NCBI RefSeq assembly: GCF_031759225.1
Contig: NZ_CP134494.1
Span: 622,001 to 686,000 of the forward strand
Origin: Mesobacillus jeotgali
GTDB taxonomy: Bacteria; Bacillota; Bacilli; Bacillales; Cytobacillaceae
DNA: 64,000 bases
Direction of reading: 5' to 3'
Each line of letters starts with the position of its first letter. Position 1 is the stretch's first letter. Positions 25,142 through 35,499 of this stretch are shown piece by piece. Under the pieces are notes generated by a model. The model was not told the origin of the DNA. It made no database searches and worked only from the letters and a program-made list of their open reading frames with translations. The translations under genes were made by a program, and so were the position numbers.

Positions 25142-25168
25142 AAAGCGAAAAGGGGAGGAATTAGAATC

Positions 25169-26605
25169 ATGGCTAATCCAAATTTAAAGTCCAAATACCT
25201 GCCTACCGTCCAAGATATACTTCGATTAATAGGCGGAAAAGAGAACCTTCAGGGTGCGGCGCACTGTGCAACAAGGCTGCGACTCGTTTTAAAAGATAAT
25301 TCACTTGCTGATACAAAAGCGATTGGCAATCTTGATCATGTGAAAGGATCATTCGTTGCCGGTGACCAGCTGCAAATCATCATCGGAGCTGGCACGGTCA
25401 ATGATGTATACGCTGTCTTTACCGAAGAAGCGGGAATCAAGGGAATGTCCCTTGGTGATGTGAAAGAGCAATCTGCACAGAAGCAGAATGCTTTCCAGAG
25501 AGGAATCAAAGCTTTATCTGACGTATTTGTCGAAATCATTCCTGGGCTTTTGGCTGCGGCACTCCTGATGGGTGTGACCGGCCTGTTGAGCCAGCAGGGA
25601 ATCTTCGGTGAGCAGTCTGTTGTGGAAATGTATCCTGCGATTGCCGGATTTAACCGCTTCATCTCCATCATGTCTACTGGAATCTTCACTATTTTGCCAT
25701 TGCTGGTTGTCTATTCGGCAACGAAACGCTTTGGCGGCAATCCGGTTCTTGGTCTGGTTCTTGGGGCGATCATGCTTCACCCGGATCTGGCGAATGCTTA
25801 CCTGGTTGGTAACGGAACAGTTGAACCAGAGGTCATCAGCATCTTCGGGTTGAAGGTTTCGCTTGTTGCGTTCCAGGGCGGCATCATCATTGCGTTGATG
25901 ATGGGTCTGGTCGTTGCGAAGCTTGACCAGTTTTTCAGCAGGAAAGTTCCTGATATGATCAAGCTTTTCCTTGCACCATTTTTGACAATCGTCGTTGCCG
26001 GGTTCTTATTGTTCACGGCAGTTGGTCCATTAGGACGTTTGCTCGCGGACGCCATTACATCAGGGTTGATGTGGTCCGTTGATAACCTCGGAATCGTTGG
26101 TTTCATGCTGTTCGCGGGCATCCAGCAGGTCATCGTCATCACTGGTCTTCACCACGTCATCGGTGCGGTCGAAGCACAGCTGATTGCTGACACAGGCTTC
26201 AACTTCATCATGCCGCTCATGTCTGTTGCCCTTATGGGACAGGGCGGTGCAGTACTTGGGTACACTCTTGCTTTATGGAAAAATGAAAAAGCCAGGCAGA
26301 TTGGAGTATCAGCATTCGCTTCGACTCTATTCGGTATCTCAGAACCAGCGCTGTTCGGTGTGAACGTTAAATACAAGTTCCCATTGATCATGGGAATGAT
26401 CGGCGGCGCCCTCGGCGGTGCATATGTTTACATCACAGGAATCAAGGCACTCGGTTTCGGTGCGACAGCACTTCCTGGATTTGCGATTGTCGCTGCACAG
26501 GACGGCGGCCACGTGAACTATGTGATCGCCAACGTATTGGCACTTGCAGTCGGCGCAATCCTTACTATTGTTTACTTTAAAATAAAGAAGCCGAATTTAG
26601 ACTAA
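25169..26605 (+). CDS. scrA: sucrose-specific PTS permease, EIIBC
   Basis: The 478-residue protein has an EIIB domain (about 10-95) with the phosphorylated Cys33 in AAHCATRLRL, and an EIIC membrane domain (about 110-470) with FGISEPALFGVNVKYKFP of the glucose/sucrose superfamily. It imports sucrose and phosphorylates it to sucrose-6-phosphate. It has no EIIA domain, so it must borrow one from another PTS. The start is ATG 25169 after AGGGGAGGAATTAG. It leads the scrABK operon. Confidence 0.92.
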   Translation: MANPNLKSKYLPTVQDILRLIGGKENLQGAAHCATRLRLVLKDNSLADTKAIGNLDHVKGSFVAGDQLQIIIGAGTVNDVYAVFTEEAGIKGMSLGDVKEQSAQKQNAFQRGIKALSDVFVEIIPGLLAAALLMGVTGLLSQQGIFGEQSVVEMYPAIAGFNRFISIMSTGIFTILPLLVVYSATKRFGGNPVLGLVLGAIMLHPDLANAYLVGNGTVEPEVISIFGLKVSLVAFQGGIIIALMMGLVVAKLDQFFSRKVPDMIKLFLAPFLTIVVAGFLLFTAVGPLGRLLADAITSGLMWSVDNLGIVGFMLFAGIQQVIVITGLHHVIGAVEAQLIADTGFNFIMPLMSVALMGQGGAVLGYTLALWKNEKARQIGVSAFASTLFGISEPALFGVNVKYKFPLIMGMIGGALGGAYVYITGIKALGFGATALPGFAIVAAQDGGHVNYVIANVLALAVGAILTIVYFKIKKPNLD

Positions 26606-26668
26606 AAAATATAACCCTGATGAGAGGAAGGAATTCCTCTCATCGCTATTTCAGCTGGAGGGAACAAC

Positions 26669-28159
26669 ATGAAAAGGTATACAGAACCGAAATATAGAAC
26701 GATTTACGATGCGAAGGAAAATGAGCTGGAGCAGCTTAGGGAAAAATCAGCAAATTCCTCATGGAAGCCGGCGTTTCATATTCACCCGCAGTACGGGCTG
26801 ATCAATGATCCGAATGGACTGGCTTATTTTAATGGAGAGTTCCATGTTTTTTACCAGTGGTATCCGTTCGATGCGATGCACGGCATGAAGCACTGGGCAC
26901 ATGCGAAATCGAATGATCTTGTGAATTGGGAGCGGCTTCCAGTCGCGCTTGTGCCGGTGGAGGATTATGAATCACACGGTGCCTATTCCGGAGCGTCGCT
27001 TGAAGTCGATGGAAAGCTGTATATGTATTATACCGGCAATATCAAGTACGGACCGGTCGAACGGTCTGCGAACCAGAACCTGGCAATCATGGACAAGCAA
27101 GGCGAGATCACGAAATATGAGAACAACCCATTGATCGAAGGAGTCCCTGAAGGCTATACCGGACATGTTCGCGATCCGAAGGTTTTTGCGCGGAATGGCC
27201 GCTATTATATGCTTCTTGGTGCCCAGCGCACGGATTTGACTGGCGCAATCATTGTGTATGAGTCTGACAATGCCATTGACTGGACTTTTAAAGGTGAATT
27301 GGATCTGAAGATTGAGTTTCCTGAAGAAGTGTATATGCTGGAGTGCCCGGACTTTTTCGAGCTGAACGGCAAGGACGTCATAGTCGTTTCGCCACAGGGA
27401 TTAAAGCCGGAAGGGCATGACTACCATAATATCTATAACGTGATTTACGTGTTAGGTAAGCTGGATCTGGCAAGTCTGACGTTTGAAGTGGATCATTATC
27501 AGGAACTGGAGAAGGGCTTCGATTTTTACGCACCCCAGACCTTTGCTGGCAAAAACAATGAGCGCCTGCTGTTCGCCTGGGCTGGAATGGGTGAGATCGA
27601 TTACCCTTCCGATGTTGAAAAATGGGCACATTGCCTGTCAATCCCACGAGAGCTGGATATTGTGAATGGGAAGCTTGTACAGAAGCCTGCCAAGGAACTG
27701 ATTCAGCTTAGGAAAAGTGCAAAGGCTGGTGATGTAGTACTTGAGAAGGCTGGCAGCATTGAAGTCGGATCAGCACTTCAATATGAATTGGAGCTGGATT
27801 TTACCGATATTGATGCTGACCGTTTTGGTCTGGAGCTGTTTGCTTCTGAAAATGAAGGACTTGTACTGGAATTTGACCGCTGCGGGCAGACTGTCTCTTT
27901 GAACCGTGAGAAGTTCGAGGCTGCTTTTGGCGGCGAGTATGGTTTTGTAAGAAGTTCGGAATTGAAGATAGATGACAAAGTGAAGGTCCAGGTTTTTGCA
28001 GACCGCAGTATTGCCGAAGTTTTCATTAACGATGGCGAAGTTGTGTTCACAGCGCGAGTTTTCCCTGAGGAAGAATCAAAGGGAATCAAGATTTTTGCAG
28101 ATGGCAAAATAAGCTGTAAATATGAAAAGCATGAGCTTGCACAGGGAAATTCGTTTTAG
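26669..28159 (+). CDS. scrB: sucrose-6-phosphate hydrolase (GH32)
   Basis: The 496-residue glycosidase splits sucrose-6-phosphate into glucose-6-phosphate and fructose. The nucleophile Asp47 is in LINDPNG, the stabilising Asp169 in RDP and the acid/base Glu225 in ECPD, followed by a C-terminal beta-sandwich. It is cytosolic, with no signal peptide. GGAGGGAACAAC precedes the ATG. It lies between the transporter and fructokinase genes. Confidence 0.93.
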   Translation: MKRYTEPKYRTIYDAKENELEQLREKSANSSWKPAFHIHPQYGLINDPNGLAYFNGEFHVFYQWYPFDAMHGMKHWAHAKSNDLVNWERLPVALVPVEDYESHGAYSGASLEVDGKLYMYYTGNIKYGPVERSANQNLAIMDKQGEITKYENNPLIEGVPEGYTGHVRDPKVFARNGRYYMLLGAQRTDLTGAIIVYESDNAIDWTFKGELDLKIEFPEEVYMLECPDFFELNGKDVIVVSPQGLKPEGHDYHNIYNVIYVLGKLDLASLTFEVDHYQELEKGFDFYAPQTFAGKNNERLLFAWAGMGEIDYPSDVEKWAHCLSIPRELDIVNGKLVQKPAKELIQLRKSAKAGDVVLEKAGSIEVGSALQYELELDFTDIDADRFGLELFASENEGLVLEFDRCGQTVSLNREKFEAAFGGEYGFVRSSELKIDDKVKVQVFADRSIAEVFINDGEVVFTARVFPEEESKGIKIFADGKISCKYEKHELAQGNSF

Positions 28160-28170
28160 GGGTGTGGAGA

Positions 28171-29157
28171 ATGACGAAATTATATTCAATTGGTGAAGTA
28201 TTGATTGATTTTATCCCCCAGCAAAAGGGAGCTGCACTTAAGGATGTAGTATCATTCGAACGGGCTCCGGGCGGCGCGCCGGCCAATGTTGCGGCTGCTG
28301 TCGCGAAGTATGGTCATGGTGCAGCGATGATTACCAAGCTTGGTGAAGATGCTTTTGGTGATTTTTTGATTGAGCAGCTGGGAAGCGCGGGAGTTGAGAC
28401 AGACAAAATTTTGCGGACAAGAGAAGCCAACACAGGTCTTGCGTTTGTTTCGCTGAAAGAAAACGGTGAACGCGACTTCTCTTTTTACAGAAAACCGTCA
28501 GCGGATTTACTTTTTGATGAAGAAGAAGTGAAAGCTCACTGGTTCAGCAAGGGAGATGTTCTTCATTTTTGCTCGGTGGACCTTGTTGAAAGTCCGATGA
28601 AGCAAGCCCACAAAAAGGCTATCCAACTAATGAAAGAAGCAGGCGGGCTGGTCAGCTTTGATCCTAATGTACGCCTGCCGCTTTGGGAAAAAGCAGAAGA
28701 TTGCCGCGCTGCGATACTTGAATTTTTACCGCTAGCGCATATCGTGAAAATTTCAGATGAGGAACTTGAATTCATCACCGGAATCAGCCATGCTGATGAA
28801 GCAATTCAATCCCTTTTTACAGGAGAGGTCCAGGCAGTAGTTTATACAAAAGGTGCTGATGGTGCAGACCTTTTTGTGAAGGATGCGAAATGGCAATCAT
28901 CAGGCTATAAGGTCGAAGTCCAGGATACAACAGGAGCAGGGGATGCCTTTATCGGTGGGTTCTTATTTAAACTCCTGGAGGCGAATGTGACTCCTGACAA
29001 CCTCGTGGAAGTTCTGACACAGAAACAGTCAGAAATTCTCCAATTTGCCAATGCAAGCGGGGCACTGACTACTGCCGGCAAAGGAGCCATTTCAGCACTC
29101 CCTGAAAAAAATGAGGTATACAGTCTTATAAATAACCAACCAAAGGCCCTGAACTAA
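28171..29157 (+). CDS. scrK: fructokinase, PfkB family
   Basis: The 328-residue kinase has the PfkB signatures ERAPGGAPANVAAAVAK near the start and DTTGAGDAFIGGF near residue 255, where the last Asp is the catalytic base. It phosphorylates the fructose freed by ScrB. The start is ATG 28171, six bases after AGGGGTG. A GTG at 28162 overlaps that site. It ends the operon, and a terminator overlaps its last codons. Confidence 0.92.
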   Translation: MTKLYSIGEVLIDFIPQQKGAALKDVVSFERAPGGAPANVAAAVAKYGHGAAMITKLGEDAFGDFLIEQLGSAGVETDKILRTREANTGLAFVSLKENGERDFSFYRKPSADLLFDEEEVKAHWFSKGDVLHFCSVDLVESPMKQAHKKAIQLMKEAGGLVSFDPNVRLPLWEKAEDCRAAILEFLPLAHIVKISDEELEFITGISHADEAIQSLFTGEVQAVVYTKGADGADLFVKDAKWQSSGYKVEVQDTTGAGDAFIGGFLFKLLEANVTPDNLVEVLTQKQSEILQFANASGALTTAGKGAISALPEKNEVYSLINNQPKALN

Positions 29158-29172
29158 GGGCCTTTTCATTTT
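29142..29172 (+). terminator. intrinsic terminator of the scr operon
   Basis: AAAGGCCC (29142-29149) pairs with GGGCCTTT (29158-29165), followed by CATTTTT. The left arm is inside the end of scrK. Confidence 0.85.
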
Positions 29173-29280
29173 TGTATGTGGTCATTCGCCCGAACTGTAA
29201 AAATATACCTCTACAACCACAGACAGGAAGTGCCGATATGACATGTATATACTGAAAGTTTTGAGGGACGGGTGACTTTA

Positions 29281-31461
29281 ATGCAGCCAGATTTAAATAG
29301 CAGATCTCTTTTTGACGTTTATAAGTCGTTATTTAATTTCAATCATGATGGGTGTTTTGCCCTTGATGTGCAAGGGAATTTCATCGCATTCAATGAGGAG
29401 GCTGCGGTGATTACGGGTTACTCGCTGGCAGAGGCTACGGATATGAACTTTATCTCGATGATTCATGATGAGTTTGTGGATGATGCGATCCAGCAGTTTA
29501 AATCCGTCATATCAGGAAATCGAACGAAATTTGAAACAGCGATTTTTAAAAATGGCACCGGTGAACGAATTGACTTGATGATAACCGCTGTACCGATTGC
29601 GGTTGATGGGGATATTCTGGGGATTGTAGGATGTGCACAGGATTTCACTGAAAAAAAGGAGCTCGAGGCTTTATTGAGAGGCCAGAACAGAATCCTAAGA
29701 ATGATGGCGAAGGGAGCCTCCTATCAAGAGGTCCTTGATGAAGTTGTCTATTTTATCGAGAGTTTTACGGATGGGGCACACTGTTCCATTCTGATTGCTG
29801 ATCAGGAGGGGAAGAGATTATTACATGGATCCTCGCCTAACCTGCCGCCAGCCTACAATGAAGCAGTTGATGGGATACCGATCGGTCCCACGGTTGGTTC
29901 ATGTGGCACTTCTGCCTTTCTGAAGGAATCCGTGGTTACAACGGATATTGCCTCCGATCCACTGTGGGAGGAATACCGGGACCTGGCGCTGTCGTATGAT
30001 TTAAAGGCCTGCTGGTCAACCCCGGTCTTTGATGATGATCAAAGGGTCATTGGCACTTTTGGCCTTTATTATTGCCATAAAAGGTCTCCGCGTGAAAAGG
30101 ACAGGAAGATCATCCGGAAAGCAACCGATCTCGCAAGCCTCGTGATCCAGCATTATCGGGCAAAAGAAAGAATCAATTTCATGGCCTATCATGATGCGCT
30201 TACAGGACTGGCGAACCGGAGGCTGTTTGATGATCGGGTTAAAAAGGCGTTTGCTGAAACAAAAGTAGAGGATGGCGAAAAGCTGAGCCTCATGTTTTTG
30301 GACCTTGACCGATTCAAGTATGTCAATGATTCACTGGGCCATTCAATAGGAGACCGCTTGCTGGTGTATGTGGCTGAGAAGCTGAAGAAAAGCCTTGGCG
30401 ACAGAGTTGTTTTTTCAAGGCAGGGTGGGGACGAGTTTGCGATTTTACTAGAGCATACGACGAGAGAAAAAGCGGAAGCCGTTGCCCGTAATATCCTGAA
30501 GTCATTGGAGGAGCCCTTTTCGATTGAAGGAACAGATATTTTCGTGACAACGAGCATCGGCATGAGCTTTTACCCTGATGATGGTGAAGAAGTCGACATA
30601 TTGTTGAGCAAAGCGGATGTTGCGATGTATCAGGCAAAAAAGCAGGGGCGGAACAATTTCCAGATGTACGATGTGATGCTGGACCGTCAAGCATTCGAAA
30701 AGCTCCAGGTTGAGAATGAACTCCGCAAAGCGCTAGAGCGGGAGGAATTTGTGCTTCATTATCAGCCGATTGTGAACTTGTGCAAAAATGAAATCACAGG
30801 TGCGGAGGCGCTCATTCGCTGGCAAAACGACAGAGTTGGTTTTGTATCTCCAGATCAGTTCATCCCAATTGCTGAAGAAACAGGGCTGATCATTCCAATT
30901 GGGGAATGGGTGCTGAAAACCGCCCTGCTTCAGCTCAAGGAATGGCATGGAAACGGATTGGAAGGGTTGACGGTATCGGTGAATTTATCGATTCGCCAAT
31001 TTTACCAGCCCAATTTGATCTCGATGGTTAAGGAAACACTCGAGCTGACTGGAGTTGAGCCGCGCTTCCTCACCATTGAAATCACCGAAAGCATGACGAT
31101 GGATGTTGAAAAAGCCAGCTTCATATTGCATGAATTAAAAAAACTTGGGGTGAATATTTCCATCGATGATTTTGGGACAGGCTACAGCTCATTAAGTTAC
31201 CTGAAAAGATTCCCGATTGATCATTTGAAAATTGACCGCTGTTTTGTAATGGACATCGCCGAGAATAAAAGCGACGAAAACATCGCGACGACCATTATTT
31301 TGATGGCGCATAATCTTGGCTTGTCCGTCATTGCAGAAGGCGTTGAAACAGCAGAGCAGTTAGGATTGCTGAAGCAGCACCGCTGCAACGAAGCTCAGGG
31401 GTATCATTTCAGCAAACCTGTCCCGGCAGAAGAGTTTAGTAAAATCAAGGTTCCTTCGTAA
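29281..31461 (+). CDS. PAS-GAF-GGDEF-EAL cyclic di-GMP enzyme
   Basis: The 726-residue cytosolic protein has a PAS domain (about 10-125), a GAF domain (about 145-295, with PTVGSCGTSAFLKE and WSTPVFD), a GGDEF domain (about 300-460, with RQGGDEFAIL) and an EAL domain (about 470-720, with GAEALIRW, EITES, IDDFGTGYSS, LKIDR and VIAEGVETAEQ). All residues needed for both cyclase and phosphodiesterase action appear present. The inhibitory RxxD site before GGDEF is missing. ATG 29281 is chosen, with GTG 29272 as an alternative. It is monocistronic. Confidence 0.92.
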   Translation: MQPDLNSRSLFDVYKSLFNFNHDGCFALDVQGNFIAFNEEAAVITGYSLAEATDMNFISMIHDEFVDDAIQQFKSVISGNRTKFETAIFKNGTGERIDLMITAVPIAVDGDILGIVGCAQDFTEKKELEALLRGQNRILRMMAKGASYQEVLDEVVYFIESFTDGAHCSILIADQEGKRLLHGSSPNLPPAYNEAVDGIPIGPTVGSCGTSAFLKESVVTTDIASDPLWEEYRDLALSYDLKACWSTPVFDDDQRVIGTFGLYYCHKRSPREKDRKIIRKATDLASLVIQHYRAKERINFMAYHDALTGLANRRLFDDRVKKAFAETKVEDGEKLSLMFLDLDRFKYVNDSLGHSIGDRLLVYVAEKLKKSLGDRVVFSRQGGDEFAILLEHTTREKAEAVARNILKSLEEPFSIEGTDIFVTTSIGMSFYPDDGEEVDILLSKADVAMYQAKKQGRNNFQMYDVMLDRQAFEKLQVENELRKALEREEFVLHYQPIVNLCKNEITGAEALIRWQNDRVGFVSPDQFIPIAEETGLIIPIGEWVLKTALLQLKEWHGNGLEGLTVSVNLSIRQFYQPNLISMVKETLELTGVEPRFLTIEITESMTMDVEKASFILHELKKLGVNISIDDFGTGYSSLSYLKRFPIDHLKIDRCFVMDIAENKSDENIATTIILMAHNLGLSVIAEGVETAEQLGLLKQHRCNEAQGYHFSKPVPAEEFSKIKVPS

Positions 31462-31481
31462 CGCGAAGGGGCTTTTTTTTT
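31453..31481 (+). terminator. intrinsic terminator of the PAS-GAF-GGDEF-EAL gene
   Basis: CCTTCG (31453-31458) pairs with CGAAGG (31464-31469), followed by a long T-run. The left arm overlaps the stop codon. Confidence 0.8.
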
Positions 31482-31543
31482 ACGATTAAAATTGAAACGC
31501 CTGGAACGAATTTCCGTCTAATTTTTCAAAGGGGCTGAAAAAG

Positions 31544-33721
31544 ATGAAAAAATGGTGGTTGATAATCGGGTTGATGTTCATTTCTATTGCGGCAGTGGCT
31601 TTTTATTATTTTTCCCAGTTCAAGGTGGTCAATGCGTGGGAAGAAGAGCATATAGTGCTGCCGAACAAGGTATGGCAGCTGCAATTTTCCGAAAGGATTT
31701 CTGAAAAGAGTCTCGACTCGGATTTGGTATATGTCACAAATGACCAAGGTGAAAAGCTCGACACGAAGATGGAGCTAGGTGACGACCGGAAAACCATTTA
31801 CATCCATCCTCCGGAAAATGGATATGACCCCCAGTCGAAGGGATATACCGTTCATTTTAAAAAAGGGATCAAATCAGCATTGGGCAGGGAGCTGGACTCT
31901 GAGCATAGCTGGAAGTTTGTTGTAAAAGAAACACTCCCAACTGTTGGTACGCAGGAGAACCTGGCGAGCTATTTTGAAGAAATCATCAAGGAAGAAAAAA
32001 AGGCCCGGGGCTGGTTTGGTGGGTTGAAGGAATCTTTCTCTGCCGGCGAGGATAAAGCGACGGAGGAGTCGGTGGCTGCTGATAAATCCGGAGGCGGCGG
32101 GGATGTTTCCGAAACGAATGTCCAGGTCCAGGGTGTCGATGAAGCTGATATTGTCAAAACAGATGGAAAAAGCATTTTCCAGGCCGAGCATGATAAGGTG
32201 CGGATCATTCAGGCAGTCCCCGGCTCACAGATGAAGGTATTGTCGACGATTCGTTTTGATGGGAATTTTTCGCCTAGCCAATTGTTTTTGCAAGAAAATC
32301 AGCTAGTGGTCATTGGGCATCAGTACAATGAGATTTACAGGACCTATGAAGAGGTTGCCAAGGATTCGCTGATTGCTCCGATGATGCAGACAACAGCAAT
32401 CATTGTCTATGATGTGAAAAATCCTGCCGACCCGAAACAGATTCGTGAAGTTAAAGTGGAGGGGCACCAAGTAGCAGCGAGGAAGGTGGATAACCTTGTT
32501 TACCTGATCACGCAGCATTATCCGGATTACTGGCTGTTGAAGGAGAGCAGGAAGATTGATATCAGGCCGAAGTTCACCGATACAGCAGCCGGGGCAAAGG
32601 AAAAGACGATTGGTTATGATGATATTCACTATTTCCCAGAATCACGACAGCCGAACTATACGATGATTGCCGCGCTCGACCTTGACCAGCCGAAAAAGGA
32701 AGTTTCCATGACGACCTATCTGGGCAGCGGCAACCAGCTTTATATGTCGAAGGAAAACCTGTACCTTGCAGTGGAGAATTATGGGGATCTGGATTTGAAA
32801 GAGCGCGGTGTGATTGCACCTGACACAGATGTCCATAAATTTGCGATCAGCGGCATGGATGTCCAATACCACAGCTCTGCTACCGTACCGGGAACCGTGC
32901 TGAATCAATTCTCGATGGATGAGCACAATGGATTTTTCCGGGTGGTGACAACGAAGGGTTATGCGTGGGACGAGAAGCGCCCATCATCCAACCATTTATA
33001 TATACTGGATAAAAACTTGAAGGAAACCGGGAAGATCGAGGAGCTGGCGCGCGGGGAGAGAATCTATTCCGCGAGGTTCATGGGTGACCGGATTTATATG
33101 GTCACTTTTAAAGAAACAGACCCGCTGTTTGTGTTTGACGCAAGCGATCCGGCAAACCCGAAAGTGCTTGGCGAGCTGAAAATCCCTGGTTTCAGCAATT
33201 ACCTGCATCCTTATGATGAAAACCACATCATCGGATTTGGCCAGGATACGAAAATCATCGCTGAAAAAGGAGTGTCACAGCCGCGGATCCTGACAGACGG
33301 AGTCAAAATCTCCTTATTCGATGTTAGCGATATGTCCAACCCGAAGGAAAAATTCACCGAAATCATCGGTGGGCAGGGCACTTACTCACCATTGAACCAT
33401 GACCATAAAGCCCTGCTGTTCAATAAAGACAAAGACATTTTCGCCTTCCCGATCTCGGTTTACCAAAACAGCGAAAAGAACGAATACGAACAAATCTTTG
33501 AATACCAGGGAGCATATGTTTACGATATCGATCCAGCGACCGGAATTCAACTGAAGTCAAAAATAACCCATATCCAAGGCGACATGCCATATTACGAAGA
33601 ATGGGAAAAGCAAATCCAGCGCCTGCTGTACATTGGAGACACCCTCTACGCCCTGTCGGCAGATAAAATCACCAGCCATAAGATGGGAAGTTATGAAAAG
33701 GTTGCGGAGCTGGAATTTTAG
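31544..33721 (+). CDS. secreted or anchored beta-propeller protein with Ig-like N-terminus
   Basis: The 725-residue protein begins with a membrane helix or uncleaved signal (residues 5-24), then an SbsA/Big_5-like Ig region (about 30-130), a low-complexity linker with Gly and Ser (about 165-190), and a long beta-propeller region of PF09826 type starting with VQVQGVDEADIVKTDG. The family is found in bacilli and archaea, is exported, and has no proven function. GGGGCTGAAAAAG precedes the ATG. It is monocistronic. Confidence 0.85.
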   Translation: MKKWWLIIGLMFISIAAVAFYYFSQFKVVNAWEEEHIVLPNKVWQLQFSERISEKSLDSDLVYVTNDQGEKLDTKMELGDDRKTIYIHPPENGYDPQSKGYTVHFKKGIKSALGRELDSEHSWKFVVKETLPTVGTQENLASYFEEIIKEEKKARGWFGGLKESFSAGEDKATEESVAADKSGGGGDVSETNVQVQGVDEADIVKTDGKSIFQAEHDKVRIIQAVPGSQMKVLSTIRFDGNFSPSQLFLQENQLVVIGHQYNEIYRTYEEVAKDSLIAPMMQTTAIIVYDVKNPADPKQIREVKVEGHQVAARKVDNLVYLITQHYPDYWLLKESRKIDIRPKFTDTAAGAKEKTIGYDDIHYFPESRQPNYTMIAALDLDQPKKEVSMTTYLGSGNQLYMSKENLYLAVENYGDLDLKERGVIAPDTDVHKFAISGMDVQYHSSATVPGTVLNQFSMDEHNGFFRVVTTKGYAWDEKRPSSNHLYILDKNLKETGKIEELARGERIYSARFMGDRIYMVTFKETDPLFVFDASDPANPKVLGELKIPGFSNYLHPYDENHIIGFGQDTKIIAEKGVSQPRILTDGVKISLFDVSDMSNPKEKFTEIIGGQGTYSPLNHDHKALLFNKDKDIFAFPISVYQNSEKNEYEQIFEYQGAYVYDIDPATGIQLKSKITHIQGDMPYYEEWEKQIQRLLYIGDTLYALSADKITSHKMGSYEKVAELEF

Positions 33722-33727
33722 TAGGGA

Positions 33728-33765
33728 AAGGCTCTTCTGCACATCTCGCAGAAGAGCCTTCTTTT
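33728..33765 (+). terminator. intrinsic terminator of the beta-propeller gene
   Basis: AAGGCTCTTCTGC (33728-33740) pairs perfectly with GCAGAAGAGCCTT (33748-33760), followed by CTTTT. Confidence 0.88.
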
Positions 33766-33876
33766 GAAAAAAGCCATATTGCAGAAGCAGCCTATGAAAA
33801 CACCAGCTGAAGCGTTCTTTTGTTTGCAGTCTGTTATAATAAAAAATATTAAGGATATCGAAATAGAGGTGTTTGT

Positions 33877-34071
33877 ATGACTCTGGGGCTGATTTTAGTA
33901 ATCATCATTATTATCGGGGCACTGCTGGCAACATTGTTACTCTCGGGCAAGGGAGACGAGGAATATAGCAAAGCCACGAAAAGAAACACTACGAACCTAT
34001 CATTGATTTATATTGTTGTCATTCTCCTATCCTTCCTGGCGGTGGGGATTTATATTAGATGGTTTGTGTAG
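33877..34071 (+). CDS. small two-helix membrane protein
   Basis: The 64-residue protein has an N-terminal helix of Ile and Leu (about 3-22), a charged loop GKGDEEYSKATKRN and a second helix (about 42-60). I do not recognise a family. AGAGGTG is seven bases before the ATG, and a strong terminator follows, which supports a real gene. Confidence 0.7.
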   Translation: MTLGLILVIIIIIGALLATLLLSGKGDEEYSKATKRNTTNLSLIYIVVILLSFLAVGIYIRWFV

Positions 34072-34083
34072 TGGTAATAGAAA

Positions 34084-34120
34084 AAAGGTCAGCCTGACTT
34101 GTAATCAGGCTGACCTTTCT
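34084..34120. terminator. strong bidirectional intrinsic terminator
   Basis: AAAGGTCAGCCTGA pairs perfectly with TCAGGCTGACCTTT, with A-run and T-run on the two sides. It ends both the small membrane gene and the gnt operon. Confidence 0.9.
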
Positions 34121-34122
34121 TT

Positions 34123-35469
34123 TTAAACAAATAGGTTAAGCAATAAGATGAATCCTAGTCCTGCTACTGAAATAATTGTTTCAAGCAGTGTCCATGTTGC
34201 GAATGTTTCTTTCATGCTAAGACCGAAGTATTCTTTGAACATCCAGAAGCCTGCGTCGTTCACGTGTGAAGCGATCAAGCTTCCTGCGCCAGTTGCAAGA
34301 ACAACCAGGGCAAGGTTCACATCTGTCTGGCCAAGCAATGGAATGACAAGACCAGCTGTTGTCAATGCTGCCACAGTTGCAGATCCCAGTGAGATACGCA
34401 GGATCGCCGCGATGATCCATGCCAGCAGGATTGGTGAAAGGGAAGTTCCTTTGAACAGTTCAGCTACATAGTCGCCAACTCCGCCGTTGATCAAGACTTG
34501 TTTGAAGGCACCGCCGCCACCGATGATCAAGAGCATCATTCCGATGTGGGAGATCGCTGTCGTACATGAGTCCATCACAGTTTTAATAGGAATGTTACGC
34601 GCGATTCCCATTGTGTAAATGGCTACAAGCAGGGAAAGTAACATCGCAGTTCCTGCATCACCGATGAACTGGATTGCTGCAAGGAAGCCATTGTTCTCAA
34701 ATCCCATTGTTTTTTGCAGTAAAGAAATGATTGTTGCGATAGACATTAAGATAACTGGTAGTAGTGCTGTGAAAACGCTGATACCGAAACCTGGTGTTTC
34801 TTCAAGTTTGAAAGTCTTCTGCTCGCCTAGAGAAGCGATGTTTCCTGTTTTGTTAAAAGATTCTGGTACTAGTTTTTTAGCAATCTTCGTAAATACTGGC
34901 CCAGCCAGGATGACAGTTGGGATTGCAATGATAAAGCCATAAAGCAATACTTCACCAATGTTTGCGCCATACTCACCAGCGATTACTGTTGGACCAGGGT
35001 GAGGAGGCAGGAAGCCGTGTGTGACTGATAAAGCAGCAGTCATTGGAATACCAAGATACAAAATAGAAATCTTTAATTCTCTTGAAATCGCAAATACGAT
35101 TGGAATCAATAATACTAAACCTACCTCGAAAAATAGAGCAACACCGATGATGAATGAAGCAGCTACGACTGCCCATTGGATGTTCTTTTCACCAAATTTG
35201 TTCACAAGAGTCATTGCGATTCGCTGGGCTCCGCCCGAATCCGCAATCAATTTACCAAGCATCGCACCCAGACCGAAGATCAGTGCTAAGTGGCCAAGAG
35301 TTCCGCCAAGTCCAGCTTCGATTGTTTTAACAATTTCATCTAATGGCATGCCAAGTGCTAAAGCGACACCAAATGATACGATGATTAAGGAAATGAATGT
35401 GTTGAGCTTAAGGCCCATGATTAATAATAATAGAGCTAAGATACCAATTGCTACAATAACCAATGGCAT
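34123..35469 (-). CDS. gntP: gluconate permease GntP
   Basis: The 448-residue protein has about twelve to fourteen membrane helices and matches the GntP family through GLGAMLGKLIADSGGAQRIA, FFEVGLVLLIP and THGFLPPHPGPTVIAGEYGANIG. It imports gluconate with protons. It is the third gene of the gntR-gntK-gntP operon, 187 bases after gntK. The B. subtilis gntZ gene is not present behind it. Confidence 0.92.
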   Translation of the reverse strand: MPLVIVAIGILALLLLIMGLKLNTFISLIIVSFGVALALGMPLDEIVKTIEAGLGGTLGHLALIFGLGAMLGKLIADSGGAQRIAMTLVNKFGEKNIQWAVVAASFIIGVALFFEVGLVLLIPIVFAISRELKISILYLGIPMTAALSVTHGFLPPHPGPTVIAGEYGANIGEVLLYGFIIAIPTVILAGPVFTKIAKKLVPESFNKTGNIASLGEQKTFKLEETPGFGISVFTALLPVILMSIATIISLLQKTMGFENNGFLAAIQFIGDAGTAMLLSLLVAIYTMGIARNIPIKTVMDSCTTAISHIGMMLLIIGGGGAFKQVLINGGVGDYVAELFKGTSLSPILLAWIIAAILRISLGSATVAALTTAGLVIPLLGQTDVNLALVVLATGAGSLIASHVNDAGFWMFKEYFGLSMKETFATWTLLETIISVAGLGFILLLNLFV

Positions 35470-35499
35470 TGTAATTTCCCCCTAAGATGTTTAATTGTG

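Noticed and set aside
35021..35485. 154-codon frame antisense to gntP
   Set aside because: It has no ribosome site or family similarity, and the opposite strand is clearly gntP.
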